This document shows, piece by piece, positions 52,479-64,000 of a DNA stretch of 64,000 nucleotides; position 1 is the stretch's first letter; each line of letters opens with the position of its first letter. Under the pieces are notes generated by a model, which worked only from the letters and a program-made list of their open reading frames with translations, was not told the origin of the DNA and made no database searches. Both the position numbers and the translations under genes were made by a program. Source of the stretch: Azolla caroliniana (taxonomy: Eukaryota; Polypodiophyta); contig JBHGNT010000021.1 in assembly GCA_043228905.1 (NCBI GenBank), positions 2,418,001 through 2,482,000 of the forward strand, given 5' to 3'.

Positions 52479-52720
52479 AACGAGAGATCAGACGGGGCTT
52501 CAATCCCTACTCACCAGGTACTTTTCATATCTTTGCAAAGCGTTCCTTTAATCATGACTCAATTGCATGTTTTTTTCATATCTTTCTTCTTCTTGTTCTT
52601 CTTCTCCGCGTGTTCTTTTGTTCTATATGTTTGTATATGATGGTTCTCTCAACAACTCTGTGGATCGCGTGAAGTAGGGATCTGTTAAAATTCCTCCCGA
52701 GAACAAAAGATTGGCTTTTC

Positions 52721-53102
52721 ATTATACATGTGTGTATGTTGATGTATGCATATACATATATGTGTACATTTGCATATAGAGATGTGTATATATACGGATA
52801 GATGCATGCAAGACTGTATGAATATATGAGAGTCTTATTTTCATTGGTCAGAGGCAATGTATGTACGCATGTATGTCTCTCTCAATATGTGTGTATGTAT
52901 GTACGCATGTATGTCTCTCTCATTATACATGTGTGTATGTTGATGTATGCATATACATATATGTGTACATTTGCATATAGAGATGTGTATATATACGGAT
53001 AGATGCATGCAAGACTGTATGAATATATGAGAGCCTTATTTTCATTGGTCAGAGGCAATGTATGTACGCATGTATGTCTCTCTCAATATGTGTGTATGTA
53101 TG
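52721..53102. repeat. 201-bp tandem duplication
   Basis: ATTATACATGTGTGTATGTT starts at 52721 and at 52922; the text up to about 53100 is almost identical (one clear change, GAGTC/GAGCC). It lies in the upstream region of the phosphatase gene. Confidence 0.92.
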
Positions 53103-53446
53103 TAGGTATACAGGTATGTATTTATGTACCTACGTACATATGTATGTAGTTCAGGCTGCATGCATGTACATATGTTCAGGCTTAAAATTTATGGTTCAAC
53201 TTTTCTGTATTGAAGATGGATGATTGAATGGATGTAATTTGAAGCATAGATATATATAATTTTGTTGGATATGTACATTGATAAAAAGAAAGCAAACAAA
53301 TAAATGTGATTGTAAATTTACTTTTTACAAATTAGAACAATACTAGGAAAATGTTAGATGGTAAAGTGTAACCATTGGCAAATCAATGATTAGCAGAAAT
53401 AAGGTGGCAAAGGAAGATCTTGTTAAAGATACACTCTAAGCAAAGT

Positions 53447-56400
53447 ATGGCGCGGTGTCGAGAGGCAATTGTGTGGCTCATGTTGACGATAATCATGACA
53501 ATTTTCTTTTCTTCACAAAATGTGGTATGTGCTCAGAGAAAAGGAAGAGGTCTTACTAGCGAGTATGTGCGCTCCCGAGGGGGAAACATTGACATGCCTT
53601 TGGATGCAGACGTCTTTCAAGAACCCCCTGGCTTCAATGCTCCACAACAGGTTTGTTCTGGCATGATACACACACATATGTTGGGAAGTAAAATGTTACT
53701 TAACATCATAAGCAGGCTAAAGTGACCAATGAGACCAAAGGTGTTACCTGATAAATCTCCTTATAAATCCATATATATAGTCTTATACCATGCCTAGTAA
53801 ATAAATCACTAAACAAAATACTACTCCAGAGTTGCCTGATTTAACTGCAAGGTTGTGTTCAAAGTACAATGATGTAGGGAAACTGCGTGCAAGTTGTGTG
53901 ATAATTGTCCCAGAAAGAATCATCTTGGTTCATCAAGATTTTCTGGCTCTTTCTGTTTAAGGAGCAATTGTTTCCATGACTTGGTAAAAGACATTGCCAT
54001 AAAGGTTTTTTCTTTTTAGAAATAAAGCAACAAACTCACCAGAGTTTGGGATGACCAAACGATCAAATTTTGTATATAAACTAAAAAACTGCCGAGTTCT
54101 TCACATAGAATTCTTCAACCAAATCCAAAGAAATTCCTTACTATGGAGTTTTCAGAAGAAAGGTCATCTCTGTGATGTGGAAAATATTTTCTTGACAGAA
54201 GGTCATCTTCATCTCTGACTCTTGTTCCCATTATCCATGTATTCCTAGTCTTTAGCTGAATGAGGTCTTGTGTGCTGTTTCACTAGTCTTTGAGTGAGCT
54301 GAGATGAGAGGTGGTGCATCCAAGATGATGATGATAATATATTAATGTCCAAGGGGACCAAAAATGACCTGTGGAACCAATCAAATCTTATAAAGCACTC
54401 TCCTTAGTTGTGTGGGGGAGAATTTTAAAATGGTAGAAAGAAAAGAAGAAATAAAATACGAATATAAAAAATGAAACCTGGAAATAAAAAAGGCAAGTTT
54501 GTTTCTGAATCTCATTGCTGACATATTCTATGAGTTTGGTTCTCTGATTAAGTTGAGATGAATGAAAATGCATACTGTTTTCGATGATGGTTTGTTCCTC
54601 TTTGGGAATTCTAGAAAGCTAGTACAACCTTGTGCGAATTCCTGGTGATGGTGTCATATGTGAGGCACTCCAAAGGAACATGTTCTTCTGTTTCTGATAC
54701 GTCGAAAAAATATATAGCATCAGTGTAATGGTATGTCTCGCTCTCTTCAAGTTTCTGCATGCATTACTGAGCATGGGGTTGTTGTCTCTAAAGCGAAATA
54801 ACAGTGTAGGAATTCTTTTGTTTATTCTCTTTTTCATTCCACAAGCTTGCTGAAATACTTTGTAACCAAACCTCAGTTTTGTAAAGCAGAGTTTCCACCA
54901 TACCCTACCAACTGTTAACTTTCAGATTTGACAATGCTTACCACCATGACTGTGGTCTTAGCCACATTGACTGCCAGATCCCTATGCTCGGAAATTATGT
55001 GTACCATATTTAAAAGCTTTTGCAGTCTCAGTCTCAGTTGCCAAAAGCAAGGCATCATGTGTGCAAATCAGAACCAATACTGTGAAATGTCCATTGGCTG
55101 GTTTTCCATGTTCTCTTATGGCTTCGTGAATGAACTGTTCTAGATGACAGATACATTGACTGAATATAGTAGGTGATAGAGGGCATCCTTGTTTCACTTC
55201 CATGGTGCTCATGACCTCTCTAGAAAAGCCTTCATTTGTCTTTGGCCCTCTTCTTACTTGCTGGTGCTGGGCTGCGGTTATTTCATGCATGTTAGTAGTA
55301 CTCCCAAGTTGTTGGGATTGTGTTTGAAGACTTATTAAAAATAATAACACAATGGTTGCACTTTAAGGCGACCCGCTTCCATTACGACCCACAGAAAAAC
55401 AAGATGGTGAATAGTGTTGGGTTTGGGTCGGAAACTTGATTGTCCCACAGTTCTCTTGTTGCGTTTTTCATCCCAGTCCCTAAACAACTGTAGAAGTTTA
55501 ACTATTAGAATTAGAATTTTTATCGTCCATAGAGAGACGAATTTTGACGTATGGGACCAGAGTATACATGTGTTCTTGATATGTGTCTCCTTCCTAAAAA
55601 AGGGTATTCATACATTAAAGTACAAAGTCTCTATGCATGAATAAAGCATACACATATGAGCTCAACCTTCTAGGTGGTGTCTTAAGTATCGTACTTAAGT
55701 TATCACTCCCTCTTAGTATGTCACATATTTTGAATGAATTGCACTATATGCAGAGCATGTGAAGAGCAAGTGACGTTCATCCTCTACCATTCCTTGATTG
55801 CATACTTTACATGCCTTCAAATTTGTTACATTTTGATACCATGATGCAACTTCAATACCTAACTTGTGAGATCGAGTGCAAAGTAGTGTAAGGGCTCTAT
55901 GAGCATTACTACTCATATTTGTAATGAGATAAGGTTGGATACGATCAATAGGCGTTCTTGCATTATATTGAGACTAACATTCAAGGTTGACATTTGCAAT
56001 GTAATATTCTAGCTTTGTCCTCTTAGCATCTTGCCACTTCATCGTTAATGATTCCACCAGCCTTTCCTCAATCATTACATACTACATAGTATCACCCGAA
56101 AGCTCTAAAAGATCATCTACACCCCATCTTCTAAACCATTTTCTTATGTCAACAACCCAACCGGATGAGAGAATTTTACTCCAAACCATTTTCTTTTGTA
56201 ACTTACATCCAACATTCCAAGCAAGATGTGGTAATTGATGGTTCGGCATATTCTTGACCTTTGTAATGTATCTATATACTCTTTGGAGTGCCGATATTTC
56301 TATGGGCCAAACACCTGTTTCCAAGAGCATTACCTGGTAAGAGGTAGTGCATTTAACTCCTAATTGCCTCCTTAAGAACATCTTTTGAATTTTCTCAATC

Positions 56401-58857
56401 TCATTCCATGCATTAAGACATAATAGTGGAATAGTTAGGGAGCTCATTTCTTTTCCTTCCGTATAGTGTCTTGGTACATTTATCTTGCCAAATATTGAGT
56501 TAAACCTTGTGCTATTGCCTGATTTAATAATGCATGTTTCCATTTTTTAGACACTAGGCCAGTCCATTTGAGCAGTTCTGAGCGCAGGGTAGTATATCTA
56601 TCCTAAAACTGTGTGACCAACCATGATGCTATATCTGGATACCAACATGAAATATCAAGTTATCACCCTCAGTCCCCTTATTCTAAGCTCATGGATAAAG
56701 AGGCCGCTCCAATGATCTCCTAGTGTAGGTGTATCCAACTAGTAACAATGATCCAACACTGTGAGATATTGTCTTTACACCTATAATGTATGCACATAAC
56801 GTGATAAAATAAAATTGATTGGGCAGTTTTGTTTGGAAAGGTACACATTACACAAGGGGATGTTTATGGGACGTCTGTCATCATCTCATGGGTGACTCCT
56901 GATCATCCTGGTTCTTCAATTGTTTACTATGGCACCAGCGCTGAAAACTACTCATTTGCCACCACAGCTGAGCCTGCCATACAATATTCTGCATATAATT
57001 ATACCTCTGGATTTATACATCATTGCACTATTCAAGATCTTGAGGTATTCGGCCACAGAGATTTTTGTTTGTTTTCTTACTTTGAACTTCTTTTAAAATT
57101 TGTGTTCTAGAAAGCTGGTTTACACGTCTCTAATATCCTGTACTGGATGGACTATTCACAGTATAGTACAACCTATTTCTACAAGATTGGAGATGTGGAT
57201 GTGTCTCGTGAATTTTCATTCACTACACCCCCGGAATCAGGGCCAGATGTCCCTTACACTTTTGGACTTATTGGTGATCAACTTTTGTTTCCCATATTTT
57301 TGGCAATTGGATTTTATTTATCTTGCAATTTTAAATCAATGCAAACAAAGTCCTGGTAGTTGAATCTGATTTTATCATTCAATCAAATACAATTTCAGGA
57401 GATATTGGGCAGACAGCAGACTCCAATCGTACCTTACAACATTATATGGAAAGCAAAGGCCAGACAGTTTTATTTGTCGGGGATTGTTCATATGCAGACC
57501 AGTATCCATTTTTTGATAATAATCGGTGGGATACATGGGGTCGATTTGTTGAACGTAGCACTGCATATCAGCCTTGGATATGGTCTGTTGGAAACCACGA
57601 TATTGAATGGGGCCCAGAATTTGTAAGTCAATATTTTGCCCCTTTTCCTTTCACGAATGTCTCTGAGTTCTGCACATCAGTTCCTTATTTTTTCTTTCCT
57701 AACATTTATGAGTTTTTTACTTGCACTATTATTTGTTGCAGTCTGTAAATCCCCTAACATTTGTGAGTTTAACCCGTCAATCTTTATTCTTTTCGTTTTT
57801 TTCTTCCACAGTTGTGAGTTCCACACTGTTTTTTGCTAACATTATGAGTTTTGCACTTAAGGCTTGATCTTTTTTGGTTCCTTCCTTTTTGGAAATATTT
57901 ATGAGTTTTGCATTAAATCTTCTTTTTTCTCTTGACATTTCTTATCATCTTTAGTTTTCTCTTCCTTTCTTTTCACCGGATAGTGATTGATTTGAACACC
58001 GAACGAATATCTTACAAGGCTTTCATTTTTCTGTGTTTGCATATTTAACTTTTTCTCATTTGGAAAATGGAAACAAATATTTATATTCTAGGGAGAGTAT
58101 GGTGACTTCAAGGCTTATGTACATCGGTTAAAGACTCCTTATGCACGTTCAAACGGCACTTCTCCACTTTGGTACTCGATCCAGCGTGGCCCAGCATATA
58201 TTATTGTGTTATCATCTTACTCTTCCTTTGGTGAGGAAACCTTCATTCAACTTCAATGCTACTTTCCTTCTCGTTATGTTTAGCATGTGATTATCTTTGT
58301 TGGACAGTTAGATCTAGTCCACAGTACAACTGGCTTAAAGAAGAGCTTCCGAAAGTAGACAGAACAAAGACGCCATGGCTCATTATTATAATGCATATCT
58401 CATTTTACAGTAGCAATTCAGCTCACTATCTGGAAGGGGAGGCAATGCGCAATGTCTTTGAGGCATGGTTTGTAGAATACAAAGTGGATATTGTTTTTTC
58501 AGGACATGTGCATGCCTATGAAAGAACGGTATGTTCTCTTTGAAGAGCTTTTTGAAACCCTTTGAAACTTTTGAAGGTTTTTAACTACTTTTGGGATATG
58601 TTGGTTGAATTATCTTTTTGAAGTCTTACAAATCTTATCTTTTGGTGCAATCCTGCAGTTCCCTGTATCAAACATTAACTTTGATTTGGTTAATGGTGAT
58701 TGTTTACCGGTTTTGAATGATGATGCTCCAGTCTATGTTGTCATTGGAGATGGAGGGAATATAAAAGGACTTGCTTCGCAGTAAGAACCACTCATGGTGT
58801 ATTGTTTATCTTTCTTTTTCCCCTTTTGTGGATGCATATAATATGTTGTATTTTGTG

Positions 58858-58905
<48 letters not shown>

Positions 58906-59454
58906 TTGTATCTTTCTATGAACTCTTTTGTTATTGTATATGTTGGATAGCTTGCATTTGTCACTTTATGTACCATGTTTTTGCAAATGCATAGATTGAT
59001 AGCTTCTCTACTGTCTTTATATGCCATTTTTTGTGGATATGCATATATTGGTAGCTTGTATCATGTGAATGCATAGATTTGTAGCGTATCTAGCTTGTAA
59101 TGTCTTCCAATGCTATTTTTGTGTGAATGCATATCCTTTTTCTTGCAAATGCTTACATATAATAATGCATATATTGATAGCTTGTATTGTAGGTCTTTCT
59201 ATGACATTTTTTGGTGGCTTATATTTGTCGGTGAATGCATATAGTTTTTATTTGATCATGTGTCCAGATACATTGAGCCACAACCCGAGTACTCGGCATT
59301 TCGAGAGGCTAGTTTTGGCTATGGTATTTTCGATATCATGAACCGGACGCATGCATTATTCTATTGGCATCGTAATCAAGATGGAGAGGCAGTCATATCT
59401 GATTCTTATTGGCTCAATAACCAATATTGGAAAACAAGTGTAAGGATCAAGTAA
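53447..59454 (+). CDS. Purple acid phosphatase, eight exons
   Basis: Exons by GT-AG junctions and phase: 53447-53650, 56841-57044, 57162-57273, 57399-57622, 58092-58230, 58308-58528, 58659-58780, 59268-59454; 1,413 bases, 470 residues. ATG at 53447 ([20 protein letters not shown]) gives a signal peptide ending near VVCAQ. The fibronectin-like domain starts [20 protein letters not shown]. Metal ligands: GDIG (exon 3/4 join), GDCSYAD, GNHD, a MHIS histidine, and GHVHAYER: all five phosphatase motifs are present. Ends [14 protein letters not shown]. Length and motifs fit the plant high-molecular-weight PAP group (PAP10/12/25-like), secreted or vacuolar Fe-Zn/Mn enzymes that free phosphate from organic esters. 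The exon joins were made by eye, but every junction keeps phase. Confidence 0.93.
54982..55350 (-). pseudogene. LINE RT core fragment in intron 1
   Basis: It contains [19 protein letters not shown], then [16 protein letters not shown] and a decayed catalytic box (HDALLLA for ADDVVLLA). It is too short to be active. Confidence 0.75.
55713..56543 (-). pseudogene. LINE RT C-terminal and zinc-binding fragment in intron 1
   Basis: 56543-56082 encodes a thumb/connection-like part ([40 protein letters not shown]). After a gap, 55916-55713 encodes a zinc-binding end, [19 protein letters not shown]. In a LINE this follows the RT core, yet here it lies upstream of the core fragment (55350-54982) on the same strand. 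So the two are separate insertions or the element was rearranged. Confidence 0.75.
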
Positions 59455-59677
59455 AATAATTGGGTAATATTATTATATCGAAGATTTGGGCTACTATATA
59501 GAGAGTAGTTGAACTTGATGTCTTATGTGTTCCAAATGGCTGATTCTTATTGGCTCAATAACAAATAATGGAAAACAAGTGTAAGGATCGAGTAAAATAA
59601 TGAGCAATATTATTATATCGAAGATTTGGGCTACTGTATAGAGAGTAATTGAACTTGATGTCTTATGTGTTCCAAGG
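59401..59677 (+). repeat. 141-bp tandem duplication of the last exon end and 3' UTR
   Basis: GATTCTTATTGGCTCAATAA starts at 59401 (coding, WLNNQYWK) and again at 59542, with period 141. The first copy holds the real stop (TAA, 59452); the second is in the 3' UTR and has changes (CAATATTGG to AAATAATGG). Confidence 0.92.
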
Positions 59678-62640
59678 TGAAGGAAAGATTTTGTGTTGCG
59701 AAGGATATACTGTGTTTATCTCTACAAATCTGTCAAATATTTTGTAGTCAGACCCAACTAATTGCTTGTGGATTTATGCAAATATCTAAAATTTTGGTAC
59801 ATGTGGGCTGATGTTTATAAATTTTAATTCAATGGAATAAATGTGGTTAAATCTCTTGGTTAGGTTTGAGGTATGAAAGTAGTCCATTGTCCAAATTTAG
59901 GTGAACCTAGGTAAGGAACATTGGCCCACAAATGAAGGTGAGTGAATCCTTGGAAATAATGCTGAAGCACAATGAGTAATAATTTATATGAGTCTAGTGT
60001 AGATTACATATCAGGCTTAAATCTTTGTAACCTTGTCTTATTTTCCTTACTAAAGTAGTGATATTAATTTAAACCCTTGCTTTAGGAAAATGATTTGCAT
60101 AAATATTATATGATGCCAAGTATTTTATAAACCAAAAGCACTTAATAAGTCTTGCAAATTCTCTCTTTTTAAGGCTAGCTTATTGCCGTCAAACTTTATG
60201 TATCAAATTTGATGGTAGATAAAAATCTTCAAAAAAGTTTTACTCCTAGTTATTGAGTCCTTTGCATAGGAGTAAAATGATGCTTAGATTAGGAACTCCT
60301 TAGCAATAGATGAGGTGATTGAGGGATATGGATGAAGAAGAATAATTGCTTTGAATGTTTTGGTGATGAGTGAAACTAATTTGGTAATGGAAAAAAAATG
60401 GTAATGAAATTGAGTCTATGGGTCATAATCAATGTGAAAAAGTCCATGACAAATAGAAGGGCCAAAAGATCAATGCTTTGAATGTTTTTGTGATGAGTGA
60501 AACTGATTTGGTATTATTGCAAGTTCCCATGCATCATAATCCTAGGTGAAACACCATGCCATATACAAGGTGTGAGATCAAACTAGAGTTTTAGAGCCTT
60601 CATAATCACTTGGTTTTGGAAAGGGTATCAAACAAATGGCGTGTTACTTCCATCACAATTTTAATGGGGTAGACAACATTCATTGCACACATATGAAGTT
60701 CTTGGAGGAGTTATGGGAATAGTTCTTGGAAGAAGAGTGGGCGAAGGTGTTATGGGTGGCCAAAATCAAAGAGAACTTGGACAATTGAAGCAAAGGGAAC
60801 CAAACCACCACTTCAGTGCTTGAGGAGTTTTTGACAATAATAATAATAATAATGCCAATGACAAAGATGTGAGGATGATATAACTAAAAAACATAGGGGC
60901 ATGCCACAAGAAGAAAAAACTGAGAGTAACGTTGAAGGAATTTTGATAATTTAATAAACAAAAAGCTAGATTAGATTCCTAGAGTAGACAAGGGCTTGAT
61001 AGGAGATTAAGGAAAATGAGATGGTACATGTGTTTTCGAGGAGTTTTGATGATAATTCATTGCAATTGGTCGCCACCTGATATGCAATAAGCTACATGTC
61101 ACAACTTAGATGGGCATTTGGGTATATTGTTTTAGTAAGTTTCATCCTACCTCTAAAAGAGACAAAGGTAAGAAAAATTTGGGGGTGGACAACATAAGGG
61201 CATATTCACGAGATTAAAGTAATGTGGAGGGGTAAGGGAAACAAGAGAATGGAAATGAATAACTAACTTAACTAACGTTTTCCATGGGAAGTGATTTACG
61301 ATGTGAAAAAACACACACACACAACTTCTCCTCTTCTTCGCTCCACTTTTTGTTGTTTGTTTGGAGAATCATAGATATATGGGGTTCGACATGAATGCAC
61401 AATCCCTCAAGAAACTCCATAGAGAGCTCAAACTGTAAGCATCATTTTCTTCCTTTTCATCTTTTTCCTTATGTTCTTATCCTTACTATATGTTATGAGT
61501 CATGACTATAGTCTCCCCATGGTTGTTCAAAAGTTGAGAATGAATGAATCAACCCTTGCACATGTATATGTAGGGAGAGAGAGAGAGTCTATTCTCCATA
61601 ATATCTATCACATCGCCACAGGTTTTCATGGATTCTCTAATCGAGGGCTTTCGTGGATTACTAAAAACACAAGGTATTCAAGAGACAAAACACGTTCGCG
61701 TTCATAAGTGGAAGGGATAATGTATTCCACTAATAGATTCTTGAATAGTTTTTCAATAAATGTTTAAACATCGACAGTTTTCAAATATGAAATGTAGTTA
61801 ACTCAAGGCACAAGTTAAAATTAATGGTTGCACCATCTTGAGGAGACGTAGGTTCCAAAAGTGGACATCTATTGTTAGACTTGAAAATGTTTTAAGTATA
61901 AGAGGTAACACTGGAATCCTTAGTGTCATCATCTATAAATTTAGTGCTCGTCAACATCCATAAATTCACAACTCAAGAAATGTAGACAATATTCATAAAC
62001 AATTTTGATAAATCCACAACTCCAAAAATGTAGACAATATTCATAAACGGTTAAAACTGTCAAACTTAGACGTGAACATTAATATATATCAATTTGAACA
62101 TATCAACAGTTGTCAGGATATCCACACTGCTTTCCACTTCTTCCTTTTGAGAACTCCCTAACAAAATTTGTGAAGTAGTATCTACTCCATATAGGCTGGC
62201 AATGATAGGGTCCTCAAATAGCTCGTTGACAAAATCAATAAGCTCCCTAGGTTCACCAACTAATGGAGGAATAAGTTCATGGGATGCAGATTGAAAATGT
62301 TAAGGCTTTAATCCTCATGTTAATGAAACTCACTTGCTCATCATCCTTTTTAAGTGCAATTGTATTTCTGAATAACTCCAATGCAGATGCAGATGCAGTA
62401 CACATGAACAATTTAAAATGCGGATTGATTTAGCTAAACATAAACTATATTGATTTCTAAAGGCATAACAAACAAAGTTATAATAATTTACCTGAGCCAA
62501 AGAACAAATCTAGTATCCAATCTCCTTCATTGGAAAACATTTCAAATGACAAAAATCAATATTATGTAGAATATATTGATGGGAAAATTAAAATTCTCCA
62601 TGTAAGATAAATATTCCTTACTAAGCAAGGTTTTCTATCC
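59678..62640. other. Gene-free stretch downstream of the phosphatase
   Basis: No coding region recognised. The short open stretch at 61471-61707 has no motif. AATAAA at 59835-59840 could be a poly(A) signal of the phosphatase gene. A (TAA)n run lies at 60837-60853. Confidence 0.5.
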
Positions 62641-63028
62641 CATTGCAATGAGATCTCAAGGCCTGTGCTATAGACTATCCTTGGTCCATGCTATGGAATA
62701 TGACAATTCTCCATAAGGATATTTCCTGTGCAAAATCTTTCATCATCTTCTCAAGTTGTTTGAACATAAATGGTTCATCATCATATGTTGATCCAACCAT
62801 ACAAAAATCCGTATGGTATGTCAACAATCAATAATATGTATTTCTTCGTTAGCAATATGTGTATCATCTCAACCACATCACCATAATAGACATTATAGTA
62901 TAAATCCCGGGTGATATCCTTTTTGTGGCTAAATTTCTTAAAAGTGTCACTATCTTCTACACCTGGATATGCTTTCACTAAACGATAGTCCTTTTCTTTC
63001 CCCATTCTTTCAAGATGTGTCAACAGAC
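62640..63028 (-). pseudogene. Unrecognised coding fragment, methylase-like motif
   Basis: The minus strand from about 63028 reads LTHLERMGKEKDYRLVKAYP, then KKDITRDLYYNVYYGDVVEM, then KKYILLIVDIPYGF, followed by a stop and, in another frame, EPFMFKQLEKMMKDFAQEIS and LWRIVIFHSMDQG. The text looks like a real but broken protein. VDIPYGF recalls the D/N-P-P-Y motif of N6-adenine methylases, but this is a weak likeness and I do not name a family. The right border is where copia sequence begins. Confidence 0.4.
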
Positions 63029-63039
63029 GACGCTTATGT

Positions 63040-64000
63040 AGTACAAGGTTCGACAGACCGATCGAACATACGAGGAAGAGATTCCTCACGGCCGCCGAAT
63101 AGTCAGCGAAGACGGAGCCAGTCACGGGATAACCGAATCTGCAACTATTGCAAGAAACCCGGACACATCAAAGCCGACTGCCGCGCACTCAAGAACAAGA
63201 ACAACAAGAAGAGTGGCCGGCATGAGGAGATCAATTACGTCAGCTTCTCAGCTGATGTGCTACCAGACGACCCGAATATACTATCAATCGAAAATCCAGT
63301 CGGATCAGAAGTTCTACTCACGACTGAAGAGTCGAGCACATGGCTCTTAGATTCGGGCGCGTCATTTCACGTGACTCCTCATCGATCCCAATTTCGGCAA
63401 TATACGATCCGTCACTCCGACTCAGTTCGAGTCGGTAACTCGCAACACTGTGACATCATCGGAATCGGCACAGTAGAGCTCAACCTTGCAGGTGGCTCTA
63501 CACTTGTACTCCACAATGTCCGACATGTACCCGAGCTCTCAAGGCCATTGATCTCAGTCGGACAACTAGATGAAGACGGCATTCGTGCCGGTTTTTCTTC
63601 GGGAGGGTGGACACTCCACAGGGGGAACCTCCTGCTTGCTAGAGGACCCAAGATACACTCCCTGTATCCGTTACATGTTACGCTCAGAGAGGGTAACCTG
63701 TTTTTGGTGGATATTCCTGTGTCATCACTATGGCACAGAAGATTAGGACACCTCAGCAAGGCCGGCATCACGCATCTATCTAGAGCCGGATACATCCCCA
63801 AACTCTCCTTCTCCGACCATCAATTCTGCGAGCATTGCCAGTATGGCAAACAAGCAGCCGCATCACACCCGACATCAGCACCAAGAGAAACGAGACCTCT
63901 CGATTTGGTCCACTCGGACGTCTGTGGCCCGATGCCGCATCAGTCTCTTGGCGGTGCCTCTTACTTCGTCAGTTTTATTGACGATTCGACTCGAAAGGTG
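63040..64000 (+). pseudogene. Ty1/copia gag end, protease and integrase start (5'-truncated, runs off right edge)
   Basis: One open frame to the window end. It opens in a basic linker (SNIRGRDSSRPPNSQRRRSQ), then the zinc knuckle CNYCKKPGHIKADC, the protease WLLDSGASFHVTPHRSQFRQ, the pre-integrase zinc region LWHRRLGHLSKAGITHL and CEHCQYGKQ, and the integrase beginning DLVHSDVCGP with FVSFIDDSTRKV at the edge. No stop is seen in about 960 bases. No LTR and no Gag core precede it; at about 63028 the sequence changes to unrelated text on the other strand. This is a different copia family from that at 39804. It could be functional beyond the window only if the 5' part is elsewhere, which is unlikely. 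Confidence 0.88.

Larger units (their letters stand above)
53651..56840 (+). other. Phosphatase intron 1 (3.2 kb) carrying LINE debris
   Basis: Donor CAG/GTTTGT, acceptor GGAAAG/GTACAC. The other introns are 60-560 bp. The extra length is due to minus-strand LINE pieces at 54982-56543 and unassigned AT-rich sequence. Confidence 0.85.

Overview
The window is nuclear DNA from a land plant. Two host genes support this: a GRAS transcription-factor gene of the LISCL type, and an eight-exon purple acid phosphatase gene with GT-AG introns. Around them lie Ty3/gypsy and Ty1/copia LTR retrotransposons, LINEs, a hAT-type MITE and many microsatellites. Host intergenic DNA is AT-rich and the retroelements are GC-rich. 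A non-seed vascular plant such as a fern is possible from the style of the gypsy and copia proteins, but that is a weak inference.

Layout. 1-7.6 kb is a nest of minus-strand gypsy elements: a dead gypsy integrase (E, 6600-7607) holds a gypsy element (D, LTR 5984-6599), which holds an LTR fragment (F, 5135-5457), which holds an element running off the left edge (A1). 7.6-12 kb is AT-rich and gene-free apart from a 501-bp hAT-like MITE (9483-9983, exact 8-bp TSD). 12.05-14.12 kb is the GRAS gene on the minus strand, with a repeat-rich leader up to about 16.2 kb. 16.6-44.9 kb is a plant LINE (ORF1 remnant, endonuclease, reverse transcriptase, zinc-binding C-terminus) split by a deep nest. A copia element (21288-43084) sits in the LINE. 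Gypsy B (21465-39370) sits in the copia 5' LTR. Gypsy C (25934-36782) sits in the protease region of B. A short element A2 (31932-35775) sits in the gag of C. 45-52.4 kb holds only minisatellites, a 180-bp tandem array, a perfect 29-bp hairpin and microsatellites. 53.4-59.5 kb is the phosphatase gene on the plus strand, whose 3.2-kb first intron carries minus-strand LINE debris. 59.7-62.6 kb is gene-free. 62.6-63.0 kb holds an unrecognised, methylase-like coding fragment. 63.04 kb to the right edge is the plus-strand gag/protease/integrase part of another copia element.

Most noteworthy. (1) A2 keeps A-family LTRs and the gag N-terminus, but in place of pol it carries a roughly 740-codon coiled-coil/acidic reading frame. 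(2) Gypsy B and C have gag-protease in one frame and RT-RNase H-integrase in the -1 frame, divided at an identical GATTTTTAGAG site in both copies, an arrangement like that of alpharetroviruses. (3) Their primer-binding site matches the 3' end of plant tRNA-Trp. (4) Target-site duplications, one of them altered by two G-to-A changes, let the whole nest be reconstructed. No retroelement in view looks intact, and the two host genes look functional. Coordinates of nested elements were read by eye from LTR ends and target-site duplications.
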